A stretch of 35,215 nt of DNA, taken from NCBI GenBank assembly GCA_030665585.1, contig DAOUZN010000003.1, forward strand, positions 1 through 35,215, read 5' to 3'. Source of the stretch: Deltaproteobacteria bacterium. GTDB taxonomy: Bacteria > Desulfobacterota > Desulfobacteria > Desulfobacterales > C00003060. The translations under genes were made by a program, and so were the position numbers. The notes beneath the pieces are model-generated. The model did not search any database. It was not told where the DNA came from and saw only the letters and a program-made list of their open reading frames with translations. Each line of letters starts with the position of its first letter. Within the stretch, counting starts at the first letter, position 1. This document shows positions 1 through 8,714 of this stretch, piece by piece.

Positions 1-160
1 CGACATTGAACGTTTTGGGATAAAGGCACTTGAGATATTCTGCGTTAAAAAATGCTAACTGTTTGAGGGCGTTAGCCCGAGTTTTAGCATTTTAGCTGAA
101 TATCTTAAGGGCCCCCAAAATGTTCACGGAGTGAGTAAAATTGACTTTTTACGAAACCAT
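1..160 (+). repeat. Copy 1 of a ~175-bp palindromic MITE-like element, truncated by the left window edge
   Basis: Starts inside the element (CGACATTGAACGTTTTGGGATAAAGGCAC...) and ends ...GTGAGTAAAATTGACTTTTTACGAAACCATCA; near-identical to 6928-7087 and to the reverse complement of 27110-27272. Confidence 0.9.
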
Positions 161-180
161 CATATTTCCTTATTCAAAAA

Positions 181-1959
181 GTGAAATCCTACTCAAAACA
201 AGTGGATCAGCAATCTTCCGAAAAATACTCATTTTTCTATCGGTTAGTAACCAACGAACATGCCATAATGGCCATACTGGCGGCAATTGTAGGTCTGGCT
301 GGTGGTTTTGGGGCCATTGGTTTTCGCTATCTTATAGGCTTTTTTCAGACAGTCTCTTATGGATCTGCGGGCAATTTGCTTGAGCTGGCTCTGTCGACGC
401 CATGGTATTTCAGGGTGTGCATTCCCGCTCTCGGGGGTTTGGTGGTAGGGCCAGTTGTCTATTTTCTGGCCAGAGAGGCCAAGGGGCACGGTGTTCCAGA
501 GGTCATGGAGGCGGTTACGCTAAGAAGCGGGATAATAAGAAAACGGGTTGTTTTTATCAAGTGTATAGTATCTGCCGTCTGTATCGGCACGGGGGGCTCC
601 GTTGGAAGGGAAGGACCGATTGTCCAGATAGGATCCGCCATTGGTTCCAGTATAGGCCAGGTGCTCAGGGTTTCAGCCGATCGCATCAGGACCCTGGTGG
701 GCTGCGGGGCCGCAGCCGGTATTGCCGCTACCTTCAATGCCCCCATAGCTGGTTCCATGTTTGCCCTTGAGATCATCCTTGGTGATTTTGGCTTAGCTAC
801 ATTTAGTCCCATTGTTATCTCCTCTGTTGCTGCCACCGCTGTTTCGCGCCATTTCCTAGGGGATTCCCCAGCATTTATTGTACCTGCCTACCAACTCATC
901 AGCGCTTGGGAACTCCCTTTGTATGTAATCCTAGGTTTTTTCTGTGCTTTAGTTGCCGTAGCTTTTACCACCGCACTTTATCGGGCAGAAGACATCTTTG
1001 ATAAACTAAGAATGCCCGAACATCTGAAAGCTGTGCTGGGGGGATTGATACTGGGTGTTATGGGCCTTCTTTTTCCCCACATTTTGGGTGTCGGTTATCC
1101 AGCCATTGATCTGTGTCTCATGCAGAAGCTTTCTTGGTGGGTCCTATTCCTCTTAGTCGTGTTTAAGATCCTGTCAACATCCGTTACCCTTGGTTCAGGC
1201 GGATCTGGCGGTATCTTTGCTCCGTCACTTTTCCTGGGAGCCATGGCGGGCGGGTTCTTCGGGACTGCGGTTCACCATATCTTTCCTGAAGTGACAGCCT
1301 CTCCCGGGGCATACAGTATTGTGGGTATGGGAGCAGTGGTGAGCGGAACTACTCATGGACCCTTAAGCGCAATATTGATTCTGTTCGAGATGACTGGTGA
1401 CTACAAGATTATACTTCCACTTATGATCGCCTGTATTGTTGGCTGCTTGGCGAGTGGTCAGATATTGAAAGACTCTATCTATACTCTAAAGCTGGCAAGG
1501 AGAGGGGTAAACATTAAGGCAGGAAAAGAGGTGAGTGTTTTAAGGTCAATATCTGTTAAAGATGTCATGAATCCTGAAGTAGAAACCATACCTGAGAATA
1601 TAACTCTAGGAAAACTAGCCGAAAAGATATCTAGGAGCAAACATAACAGCTTTCCTGTTGTGAATAAGGACGGTCATCTAACAGGTGTTCTTACATTTTT
1701 CGATTATCATGATGTGGTCTTCGATGAGCATCTGAAAGATGTGGTGGTGGCCAGAGAGGTTGCCACTACAACGGTGGTTACAGTATCAGCTGATGACAAT
1801 CTCTACAATGCTATGGAAAAAATCGCCTTAAAGGATTTTTCTATTCTACCCGTTGTCTCCCCAAATAACCCATCCCTATTGTTGGGAGTTTTGAACCGCA
1901 GGGATATCTTTAGCGCATATAACAAGGCTGTGATCAAGAAGGCCATCTTTCCTGAATAG
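181..1959 (+). CDS. ClC-family chloride channel/antiporter with C-terminal CBS domain pair
   Basis: 592-aa ORF with GSVGREGPIVQIGSAIGSSIG and GSGGSGGIFAPSLFLGA ClC signatures; C-terminal CBS repeats (VKDVMNPEVETIPENITLGKLAEKI...). The start codon (GTG 181) is uncertain. Confidence 0.94.
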   Translation: MKSYSKQVDQQSSEKYSFFYRLVTNEHAIMAILAAIVGLAGGFGAIGFRYLIGFFQTVSYGSAGNLLELALSTPWYFRVCIPALGGLVVGPVVYFLAREAKGHGVPEVMEAVTLRSGIIRKRVVFIKCIVSAVCIGTGGSVGREGPIVQIGSAIGSSIGQVLRVSADRIRTLVGCGAAAGIAATFNAPIAGSMFALEIILGDFGLATFSPIVISSVAATAVSRHFLGDSPAFIVPAYQLISAWELPLYVILGFFCALVAVAFTTALYRAEDIFDKLRMPEHLKAVLGGLILGVMGLLFPHILGVGYPAIDLCLMQKLSWWVLFLLVVFKILSTSVTLGSGGSGGIFAPSLFLGAMAGGFFGTAVHHIFPEVTASPGAYSIVGMGAVVSGTTHGPLSAILILFEMTGDYKIILPLMIACIVGCLASGQILKDSIYTLKLARRGVNIKAGKEVSVLRSISVKDVMNPEVETIPENITLGKLAEKISRSKHNSFPVVNKDGHLTGVLTFFDYHDVVFDEHLKDVVVAREVATTTVVTVSADDNLYNAMEKIALKDFSILPVVSPNNPSLLLGVLNRRDIFSAYNKAVIKKAIFPE

Positions 1960-2077
1960 ACCCTGAAATTGGTGGAAGCTTGTCTTTTTCAAAGCAATTG
2001 CATTTTGATTCAATGTTTGGTACGGGATTCTTCGTTCAAGAGAAAAGCCTCAAACGAATAGATTAAGGAGGGTCATT

Positions 2078-3280
2078 ATGCTCATGTCCGAACGAATCAG
2101 GGCTATCAAACCGTCTCCGACCCTGGCGATCAACGCAAAGGCTGTGTCCATGCGTCAGGCAGGGGTGGATGTGATCAGCTTTGGTGTTGGAGAGCCTGAT
2201 TTCGATACGCCGAGACACATTCGGCAGGCCGCCGTGCGGGCTATCGAGGAAGGATTTACCCGGTACACGGCCGTCGGTGGTATCCCTGAACTCAAAGAGG
2301 CCATCATAGAAAAACTGCGGTGCGACCAGAACCTGAGCTACGAGCGTGAAGAGGTCATGGTCTCCTGCGGAGGCAAACACGTCCTGTACAACTTGGCCCA
2401 GGCGACCCTGAACCCCAACGATGAAGTCATCATTCCTGCACCTTACTGGGTCTCCTATCCTCCCATTGTGATCCTTGCAGGGGCAAGTCCTGTCATCGTG
2501 GAAACAAGGGAAGCCGAAGACTTTAAGCTATCTCCTGACGCCCTTGAAGAGGCCATCACGGCACGGACCAGGCTTTTGATTCTCAACAGCCCCTCCAATC
2601 CCACCGGATCGGTTTACAGCCAACAGGAATTGGAAAGGTTGGCCGAGGTTGTCCTGAGACATGATATCTCCGTGGTTTCAGATGAAATCTACGACAAACT
2701 CATCTTTGACGGCAAACCCTTTCGCAGTATCGCGCAGGTCAGCGAGGAGCTCAAAGGAAAGGTTTTCGTTGTCAATGGCGTGTCAAAAACCTACGCGATG
2801 ACCGGCTGGCGCATCGGATATGTGGCGGGAGCCCGCGAGGTGATTGCAGGGATGACAAAAATCCAGAGCCAGAGCACGTCAAACCCAAATTCCATAGCCC
2901 AGAAGGCTGCGATCGCTGCATTGACCGGCCCGCAGGATTCGGTCGGTAATATGGTCCGGGCCTTTGATGAACGGCGCAAATACCTCGTGGGACGATTGAA
3001 TGCCATGCCAGGGATCCATTGCAACATGCCGGCCGGCGCTTTCTATGCCTTTCCTGATTTTAGTCATTGTTTCAAGATAGATCAGGATGGGCGCGATATG
3101 AAAGGGTCCGGGAGTCTGTGTGATTATCTTTTGACCGAGGCTCGGGTCGCCCTTGTGCCGGGGATTGCCTTTGGCGCGGATGATTTTGTCAGGTTTTCTT
3201 ATGCAACAAGTCTCGAGGCCATCAGGGAAGGGGTCGATAGAATAGAGGAGGCACTCCAACGGTTGGTGTCTTCTGCCTAG
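2078..3280 (+). CDS. Pyridoxal phosphate-dependent aminotransferase (aspartate aminotransferase class I fold)
   Basis: 400-aa ORF with NSPSNPTGSVYS, SDEIYDKLIFDG and VNGVSKTYAMTGWRIGY (PLP-lysine motif); SD AAGGAGG upstream of ATG. Confidence 0.95.
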   Translation: MLMSERIRAIKPSPTLAINAKAVSMRQAGVDVISFGVGEPDFDTPRHIRQAAVRAIEEGFTRYTAVGGIPELKEAIIEKLRCDQNLSYEREEVMVSCGGKHVLYNLAQATLNPNDEVIIPAPYWVSYPPIVILAGASPVIVETREAEDFKLSPDALEEAITARTRLLILNSPSNPTGSVYSQQELERLAEVVLRHDISVVSDEIYDKLIFDGKPFRSIAQVSEELKGKVFVVNGVSKTYAMTGWRIGYVAGAREVIAGMTKIQSQSTSNPNSIAQKAAIAALTGPQDSVGNMVRAFDERRKYLVGRLNAMPGIHCNMPAGAFYAFPDFSHCFKIDQDGRDMKGSGSLCDYLLTEARVALVPGIAFGADDFVRFSYATSLEAIREGVDRIEEALQRLVSSA

Positions 3281-3361
3281 TCAGTGGTCAGTGATCATCG
3301 GAATCAGGTAGCCAGTCATTCGGACTCGTGCCCCACGACTGACGACCAATGACCACTGACT
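3279..3361. terminator. Long inverted repeat between convergent genes, possible bidirectional terminator or REP-like repeat
   Basis: Arms AGTCAGTGGTCAGTGATC (3279-3296) and GACCAATGACCACTGACT (3344-3361) are inverted repeats with 16/18 matches, lying between the ends of the aminotransferase (+) and the PxxKW ORF (-). Confidence 0.5.
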
Positions 3362-3371
3362 GAGGCTGACA

Positions 3372-3650
3372 CTAGCGAGCACTTCGCTTGGATGCCTTGA
3401 GCGGATTGACTTTAGCAACTTCGCTCTTGGCTGTATCCCTTACATGGGTTGCAAGGTTGCATTGGCCGTTTTTCCACTTGAGTGCGGGGTCCGGACAAGC
3501 CGTGCAGTACCATCCAGAAGGAAATTTGGTGCTGCGGTTGCATCCGTCGCAGTGGTCGACCGTGTGATGGCAGGTGCCGCCGTTAAAGGAACAGCCCTTC
3601 TTGGTCATAAACACGCATTTCGCGCCCGGCTTTACGGTTGTACAGTCCAT
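3372..3650 (-). CDS. PxxKW-type small cysteine-rich protein
   Basis: ORF MDCTTVKPGAKCVFMTKKGCSFNGGTCHHTVDHCDGCNRSTKFPSGWYCTACPDPALKWKNGQCNLATH; multiple Cys and the PALKW motif. SD AAAGGGGGTGA precedes ATG at 3650. Confidence 0.8.
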   Translation of the reverse strand: MDCTTVKPGAKCVFMTKKGCSFNGGTCHHTVDHCDGCNRSTKFPSGWYCTACPDPALKWKNGQCNLATHVRDTAKSEVAKVNPLKASKRSAR

Positions 3651-3723
3651 GGGAATCACCCCCTTTCTCAGTTCGTTATTGTATCCTCACCCGGTTTGGG
3701 AGGAATGAAAAGCACAACTCTAT

Positions 3724-3752
3724 ATAATCCTAGTATATGTACCTTTTGTCAA
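3724..3752 (-). promoter_or_regulatory. Candidate sigma70-like promoter for the PxxKW gene
   Basis: On the minus strand: TTGACA (3752-3747), 17-nt spacer, GATTAT (3729-3724). Confidence 0.45.
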
Positions 3753-3933
3753 CCACATTTTGCACCCGAATCCTTTTTGTGCATCCCTTTTTTCAGGAGC
3801 GCTGTTCGGCCTCTTGGCTCGAGTTTATGACATTGGAACGTCTTTTGCATATTTTTCGAAAGTTCATGATACCTACACAACGATTTTAGGTATCCAGCTT
3901 CTGCAAATCCTCAACAGCAAGGAGAGGTGACCT

Positions 3934-5145
3934 ATGCCGGTTTATGTGTGGCAAGGACAAGACAGGAGGGGCACAAACCAAAAGGGCGAAATAGAGGCTA
4001 TTGACGAGGCGGCCGTGGGTCTCCAGTTGCGCCGCATGCAGATCAAGCCTGCCAAGATAAAGAAAAAGCCTAAGGATTTGTTTGAGAACGTCTCCTTCCT
4101 TCAACCCAAGGTACGCACCCCTGACGTGGTGGTGTTTGCCAGGCAGTTTTCAACGATGATCAATGCCGGACTTCCGCTCATTCAGTGCCTTGACATCCTC
4201 CAGGCCCAGCAAGAAAACAAGACCTTTAAGAAGATGTTGAAACGGATCAAGGAGACTGTGGAGGGTGGTTCCACCCTTGCCGATGCGCTGGGCAAGTACC
4301 CGAATGTATTCGATGACCTTTTTGTCAACATGGTTGCGGCAGGAGAAACGGGCGGCATCCTGGACACGATTTTGAACCGCCTTTCCGAGTACATGGAAAA
4401 GGCGATGAAGCTTAAAAAGCGGGTCAAGTCGGCTATGACCTATCCCATTATTATCCTTTGTATTGCCGTTTTGGTAATCGGGGTCATCATGGTCTTCGTC
4501 ATCCCTGTTTTTGAAAAAATGTTTGCGGACTTCGGCGGCGCCCTTCCAGCGCCCACCCAGATAGTCGTAAACGTGAGCGACTTTATCAGAGATAATATCC
4601 TTTATATGATCGGCGCTGTCGTGGTTTTCTTCTTTGTATTCAAGCGATATTACAAGACTGAAAAGGGGCGTGCCCTCGTAGACAATTATTTGCTCAAGCT
4701 ACCCGTTTTTGGCCTGCTCCTGCGCAAAGTCGCCGTGGCCAAGTTTACCCGCACCCTGGGCACGATGGTCAGTAGCGGCGTGCCCATCCTGGATGCGCTG
4801 GATATCACGGCAAGGACTTCAGGCAACAAGACGGTTGAGGCAGCTATTTACAGGGTGCGAGTGGCCATTAGCGAGGGTCGGACCATCGCAGACCCCTTGG
4901 CTGAGAGCGGGGTGTTTCCGTCCATGGTCTGTCAGATGGTGGCAGTGGGAGAATCCACGGGGGCATTGGATGCCATGCTGTCAAAGATCGCCGACTACTA
5001 CGATGATGAGGTGGATGCGGCCGTTGACAGTCTGACCGCCATGATCGAACCCTTTATGATGGTCTTTCTGGGTGTCACCATTGGTGGGTTGGTAGTTTCC
5101 ATGTATTTGCCTATCTTCAAGATGGCAGGCATGGTTGGCGATTAG
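3934..5145 (+). CDS. pilC: Type II secretion/type IV pilus inner-membrane platform protein (GspF/PilC family)
   Basis: 403-aa ORF; FARQFSTMINAGLPLIQCLDIL, VAAGETGGILDTIL, VAVGESTGALDAML repeats and a C-terminal TM (MIEPFMMVFLGVTIGGLVVSMYLPIF) typical of PilC/GspF. Confidence 0.95.
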   Translation: MPVYVWQGQDRRGTNQKGEIEAIDEAAVGLQLRRMQIKPAKIKKKPKDLFENVSFLQPKVRTPDVVVFARQFSTMINAGLPLIQCLDILQAQQENKTFKKMLKRIKETVEGGSTLADALGKYPNVFDDLFVNMVAAGETGGILDTILNRLSEYMEKAMKLKKRVKSAMTYPIIILCIAVLVIGVIMVFVIPVFEKMFADFGGALPAPTQIVVNVSDFIRDNILYMIGAVVVFFFVFKRYYKTEKGRALVDNYLLKLPVFGLLLRKVAVAKFTRTLGTMVSSGVPILDALDITARTSGNKTVEAAIYRVRVAISEGRTIADPLAESGVFPSMVCQMVAVGESTGALDAMLSKIADYYDDEVDAAVDSLTAMIEPFMMVFLGVTIGGLVVSMYLPIFKMAGMVGD

Positions 5146-6850
5146 CGCAGTGACTGGGGTCGCTTCCAACACGTTGGGTCCAAGGCAATACTTGTCTAAG
5201 AGACTCCAGTGGTTAATGTTCCTGCGAGTCATCTTCACCACCGTTCTGCTCGGCTCCACCATCATTGTCCAATTCAAGGGTCGGGAATCCCTCATCGCCC
5301 CCCCCTTTTTGGTCCTCTACGGCCTCATCGGAACCATTTACCTCCTTACCTTTGTCTACATCCTGGTTTTCAAGCGGTTTCGACCAGCACTGAGCTTTGC
5401 CTACCTGCAAATTGGCCTGGACACCGTGTTCGTAACGTTGCTTATCTATGTAACGGGCGGCATTGCGAGTGTTTTCTCTTTTCTCTATCTCGTGGTTATT
5501 GTTTACGCCAGTATGCTTCTTTACAAGAAAGGGAGCTTTGTCATGGCCATCCTATGCAGTATTCAGTATGGGGCCATGATGGACCTGGAGTACTATGGAA
5601 TTTTGAGACCCTTTTTTACCCAAGCCAACCTGAGTATTCACACCTATGAGCCGGCGTACGTTCTTTACAAGGTCGTGATGACCATGGTGGCCTGTTTCCT
5701 GGTTGCTTTTTTGAGCAGCCACCTTGCACAACAGACCCTAAAATCCGAGGCGGAGCTCGAAGCCAAACAGCAAGACCTCAAACAGTTGGAGGCTTTCAAT
5801 GCGAGCATTGTCCACAGTATGGACAGTGGACTTCTGACATTGGGTTCTTCAAATACGATCACCTCCTTTAACCGGGCCGCCGAACAGATAACAGGATTTG
5901 AGGGTGAAGAGGTTCTGGGCAAATCCTTGGCCGCCATATTCCCAGGCGTGGTTGAGCATCTCACCGCCCCCGGCGAGTTTTCGCAAAAGAGACTGCAACG
6001 TTACGATGTGGAGTTCAAGAAAAAGAATGGAGCCGTTGGTTACCTGGGGTTTTCAGTCTCTTCACTCATGGAGCCTGATGGAAGGGCCATAGGTAAGCTA
6101 CTCATTTTTCAGGATCTAACGGCCCTCAAGATCATGGAAGCACATATTAAGCGGGTGGACAAACTGGCAGCCGTAGGAGAGATGGCTGCCGGCATCGCCC
6201 ACGAGATAAAAAATCCGCTGGCCTCCATGACCGGATCGATACAGCTCCTGAAAGACCAGATCAGCGAGACATCCGTTACGCAGAAGCTGATGCGGATTGC
6301 CTTGCGGGAAGCTGATCGCCTGAATGGGTTAACGAATGATTTCCTCCTGTTCGCACGCCCCAATTCAGGCAAGGCGGAGGCTGTAGAGCTGGGTACCGCT
6401 ATTGATGAGACCTTGGAATTGTTTCAGCAAGACGCCGTGCGCCACAACGGCGTCAGGGTGGTCCGGCATGTTGCACCTGATATTTGGACAAAGATGGATC
6501 CTAAACATATACGTCAGGTCCTGTGGAACCTCCTTTTGAACGCGGCTGAGGCGATTGACGGCAAGGGCACGATTGAAGTATCGGCGCAAATCATAAGAGA
6601 CTCGGTTCAATTGGCTATCAGGGACGATGGCTGTGGCATACCCGAAGAGACGCAAAAGACTGTCTTTGATCCCTTTTTTACGACCAAAGCTCACGGTACT
6701 GGTTTAGGCCTTTCTATTGTCCACAGGCTTGTGGAATCATACGGTGGGCGCGTGGACGTCCAGAGTAAAGAAGGCCAGGGAACCACCTTCATCCTACACC
6801 TCAAGAGAATAGACCCGCCAGGCCGCGCCCAAGCAGGCCTTTTACCTTGA
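5135..6850 (+). CDS. PAS-containing membrane sensor histidine kinase, PilS/NtrB-like
   Basis: Several N-terminal TM segments, PAS region (NASIVHSMDSGLLTLGSSNTITSFNRAAEQITGF), H-box (AAGIAHEIKNPLASMTGSIQLL), N/G boxes (NLLLNAAEAI, GTGLGLSIVHRLVESYGG). Confidence 0.92.
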   Translation: MAISAVTGVASNTLGPRQYLSKRLQWLMFLRVIFTTVLLGSTIIVQFKGRESLIAPPFLVLYGLIGTIYLLTFVYILVFKRFRPALSFAYLQIGLDTVFVTLLIYVTGGIASVFSFLYLVVIVYASMLLYKKGSFVMAILCSIQYGAMMDLEYYGILRPFFTQANLSIHTYEPAYVLYKVVMTMVACFLVAFLSSHLAQQTLKSEAELEAKQQDLKQLEAFNASIVHSMDSGLLTLGSSNTITSFNRAAEQITGFEGEEVLGKSLAAIFPGVVEHLTAPGEFSQKRLQRYDVEFKKKNGAVGYLGFSVSSLMEPDGRAIGKLLIFQDLTALKIMEAHIKRVDKLAAVGEMAAGIAHEIKNPLASMTGSIQLLKDQISETSVTQKLMRIALREADRLNGLTNDFLLFARPNSGKAEAVELGTAIDETLELFQQDAVRHNGVRVVRHVAPDIWTKMDPKHIRQVLWNLLLNAAEAIDGKGTIEVSAQIIRDSVQLAIRDDGCGIPEETQKTVFDPFFTTKAHGTGLGLSIVHRLVESYGGRVDVQSKEGQGTTFILHLKRIDPPGRAQAGLLP

Positions 6851-6906
6851 CACCCACAGGGGAAATAGGTTAGCAAAAATTTTCTGTTTCTGTAAGTTCG
6901 GCAGCT

Positions 6907-7087
6907 TCGTAAAAAGTGTTTTGCGAACGACATTGAACATTTTGGGATAAAGGCACTTGAGATGTTCAGCGTAAAAAATGCTAACTGTTTGAGGGCGTTA
7001 GCCCGAGTTTTAGCATTTTAGCTGAACATCTTAAGGGCCCCCAAAATGTTCACGGAGTGAGTAAAATTGACTTTTTACGGAACCATC
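6907..7087 (+). repeat. Copy 2 of the ~175-bp palindromic MITE-like element
   Basis: TIR-like ends TCGTAAAAAGT... / ...ACTTTTTACGG; internal imperfect palindrome; near-identical to copies 1 and 3. Confidence 0.9.
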
Positions 7088-7110
7088 AAGTTTCGGCGAG
7101 GTGCCCCTGC

Positions 7111-8592
7111 ATGATGGACGGATCAAGTGAGGTTATTCGCCAACGACGAGAAAAAGCAAAGGCTTTGACTGATCGGGGTGTTGATCTTTATCCCAACGAC
7201 TTCAAGGTTTCTCACAGGGTGGAGGACGTAAGACAGTCTATTGCCAGACAAGGGGAGGGCGTTGACGATACGGCCCCTTTTGCCATGGCGGGCCGGATCA
7301 TCATGCTCAGGTCTTTCGGGAAGGCGGCCTTCCTCCATTTCAGGGACCACACCGGACAGCTTCAAGCGTATGTCAAGCAAGACGAGGTTGGGGAGGAAGC
7401 CTATGGGTTGTTCAAACAACTTGACGTTGGCGACTTTATTGGAATCAGAGGAACCCTATTTCAGACTAAAACAGGTGAATGGACTCTTTTGGCCAAGAAG
7501 ATTCGTCTGCTTTGCAAGGCGATGAGGCCGTTGCCCGAGAAATTCCACGGGCTAAGGGACCCTGAGAAGCGCTACCGTCAGAGGTACCTTGACCTCATTA
7601 TGAATCCAAGTGTCCGTAAAGTCTTTGTCACCAGGGCACGGATTATCCAAGCCTTCCGGGATTTCCTGCTCGAGCGCGGTTTTCTGGAGGTAGAGACACC
7701 CATGATGCAGCCCATTCCTGGAGGGGCTGAAGCCACACCTTTTCAGACCTTTCATAACGCCTTAGGTATGAATCTTTTCTTACGGGTGGCACCGGAGCTT
7801 TACTTAAAACGATTGGTCATAGGGGGGATTGATCGCGTTTTCGAAATAAACAGAAGTTTCAGGAATGAGGGGGTATCAACCCGGCACAATCCGGAATTCA
7901 CCATGCTGGAATTTTACCTTGCTTATGCGACGTATGAAGATCTGATGACCTTGACCGAGGAGACACTTAGATTCGTCACCCAGCAAGTTTTGGGGGTGAC
8001 TCATTTTTCGTACCAGGGAAGCAACATTAATATGGATGGACCCTGGGCCCGCCTAACGCTGGAGCAAGCCCTGAATGAACTGGGTGGTGTTGATCCCTCC
8101 TTGTTGAATGATCGGCAGGGATTGCTCGCTCTTGCAAAATCCAAAGGGATTGAGATCAAAAAAGGACGGCGGCGAGGCAAGATCCTCACGAAGCTGTTCG
8201 ATGCGTTGGTGGAGCCCAAGCTGATTGCCCCTACTTTTGTTGTAGACTATCCGGTAGAGGTCTCGCCCCTTGCTAGGAGGAGCCGTTTGGAGCCCGACAT
8301 GGCGGAGCGATTTGAGCTCTTCATCGCAGGGAGTGAGATTGCCAACGGGTTTTCGGAGCTGAATGATCCGGTTGACCAAAAGAGGCGCTTTTTGGATCAG
8401 GTTGCAGACCGTCAGGACGGTGATGAAGAAGCCCACTACATGGACGAAGACTACGTGACGGCTCTCGAATACGGCATGCCTCCCACAGCAGGTGAAGGTG
8501 TCGGCATTGACCGATTTGTCATGTTGCTGACCGATGCGCCTTCCATCCGGGAGGTGATCCTTTTCCCTCTACTGAAGAATATTCGTCATTAG
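7111..8592 (+). CDS. lysS: Lysyl-tRNA synthetase, class II
   Basis: Class II motifs ([94 protein letters not shown]). ATG 7111 with SD-like GAGG is preferred over GTG 7057, which lies inside the repeat. Confidence 0.96.
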   Translation: MMDGSSEVIRQRREKAKALTDRGVDLYPNDFKVSHRVEDVRQSIARQGEGVDDTAPFAMAGRIIMLRSFGKAAFLHFRDHTGQLQAYVKQDEVGEEAYGLFKQLDVGDFIGIRGTLFQTKTGEWTLLAKKIRLLCKAMRPLPEKFHGLRDPEKRYRQRYLDLIMNPSVRKVFVTRARIIQAFRDFLLERGFLEVETPMMQPIPGGAEATPFQTFHNALGMNLFLRVAPELYLKRLVIGGIDRVFEINRSFRNEGVSTRHNPEFTMLEFYLAYATYEDLMTLTEETLRFVTQQVLGVTHFSYQGSNINMDGPWARLTLEQALNELGGVDPSLLNDRQGLLALAKSKGIEIKKGRRRGKILTKLFDALVEPKLIAPTFVVDYPVEVSPLARRSRLEPDMAERFELFIAGSEIANGFSELNDPVDQKRRFLDQVADRQDGDEEAHYMDEDYVTALEYGMPPTAGEGVGIDRFVMLLTDAPSIREVILFPLLKNIRH

Positions 8593-8714
8593 TTGGTGCT
8601 GCGGGTTACGTGGACAGGTGAAAATTTCGTATGTCATGAAAGCCGGTCGCCGACGCCTGCATCCACCTCAATGCACCAGACGCGCTCACCACGCCAAGTG
8701 GAGCAACTGCCATC

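Noticed and set aside
1-160. Considered the three repeated palindromes as a CRISPR array or phage att sites
   Set aside because: Copies are kilobases apart, ~175 bp long, carry TIR-like ends and opposite orientations, with no short direct repeat/spacer pattern or integrase nearby.
459-836. Minus-strand ORF opposite the ClC gene, as well as many other overlapping six-frame ORFs (e.g. 8053-8436 -, 16473-17198 -, 20902-21681 -, 33117-34301 +)
   Set aside because: They lie antisense or out of frame to strongly recognised genes, lack family motifs and credible SDs, and are expected in GC-rich coding sequence.
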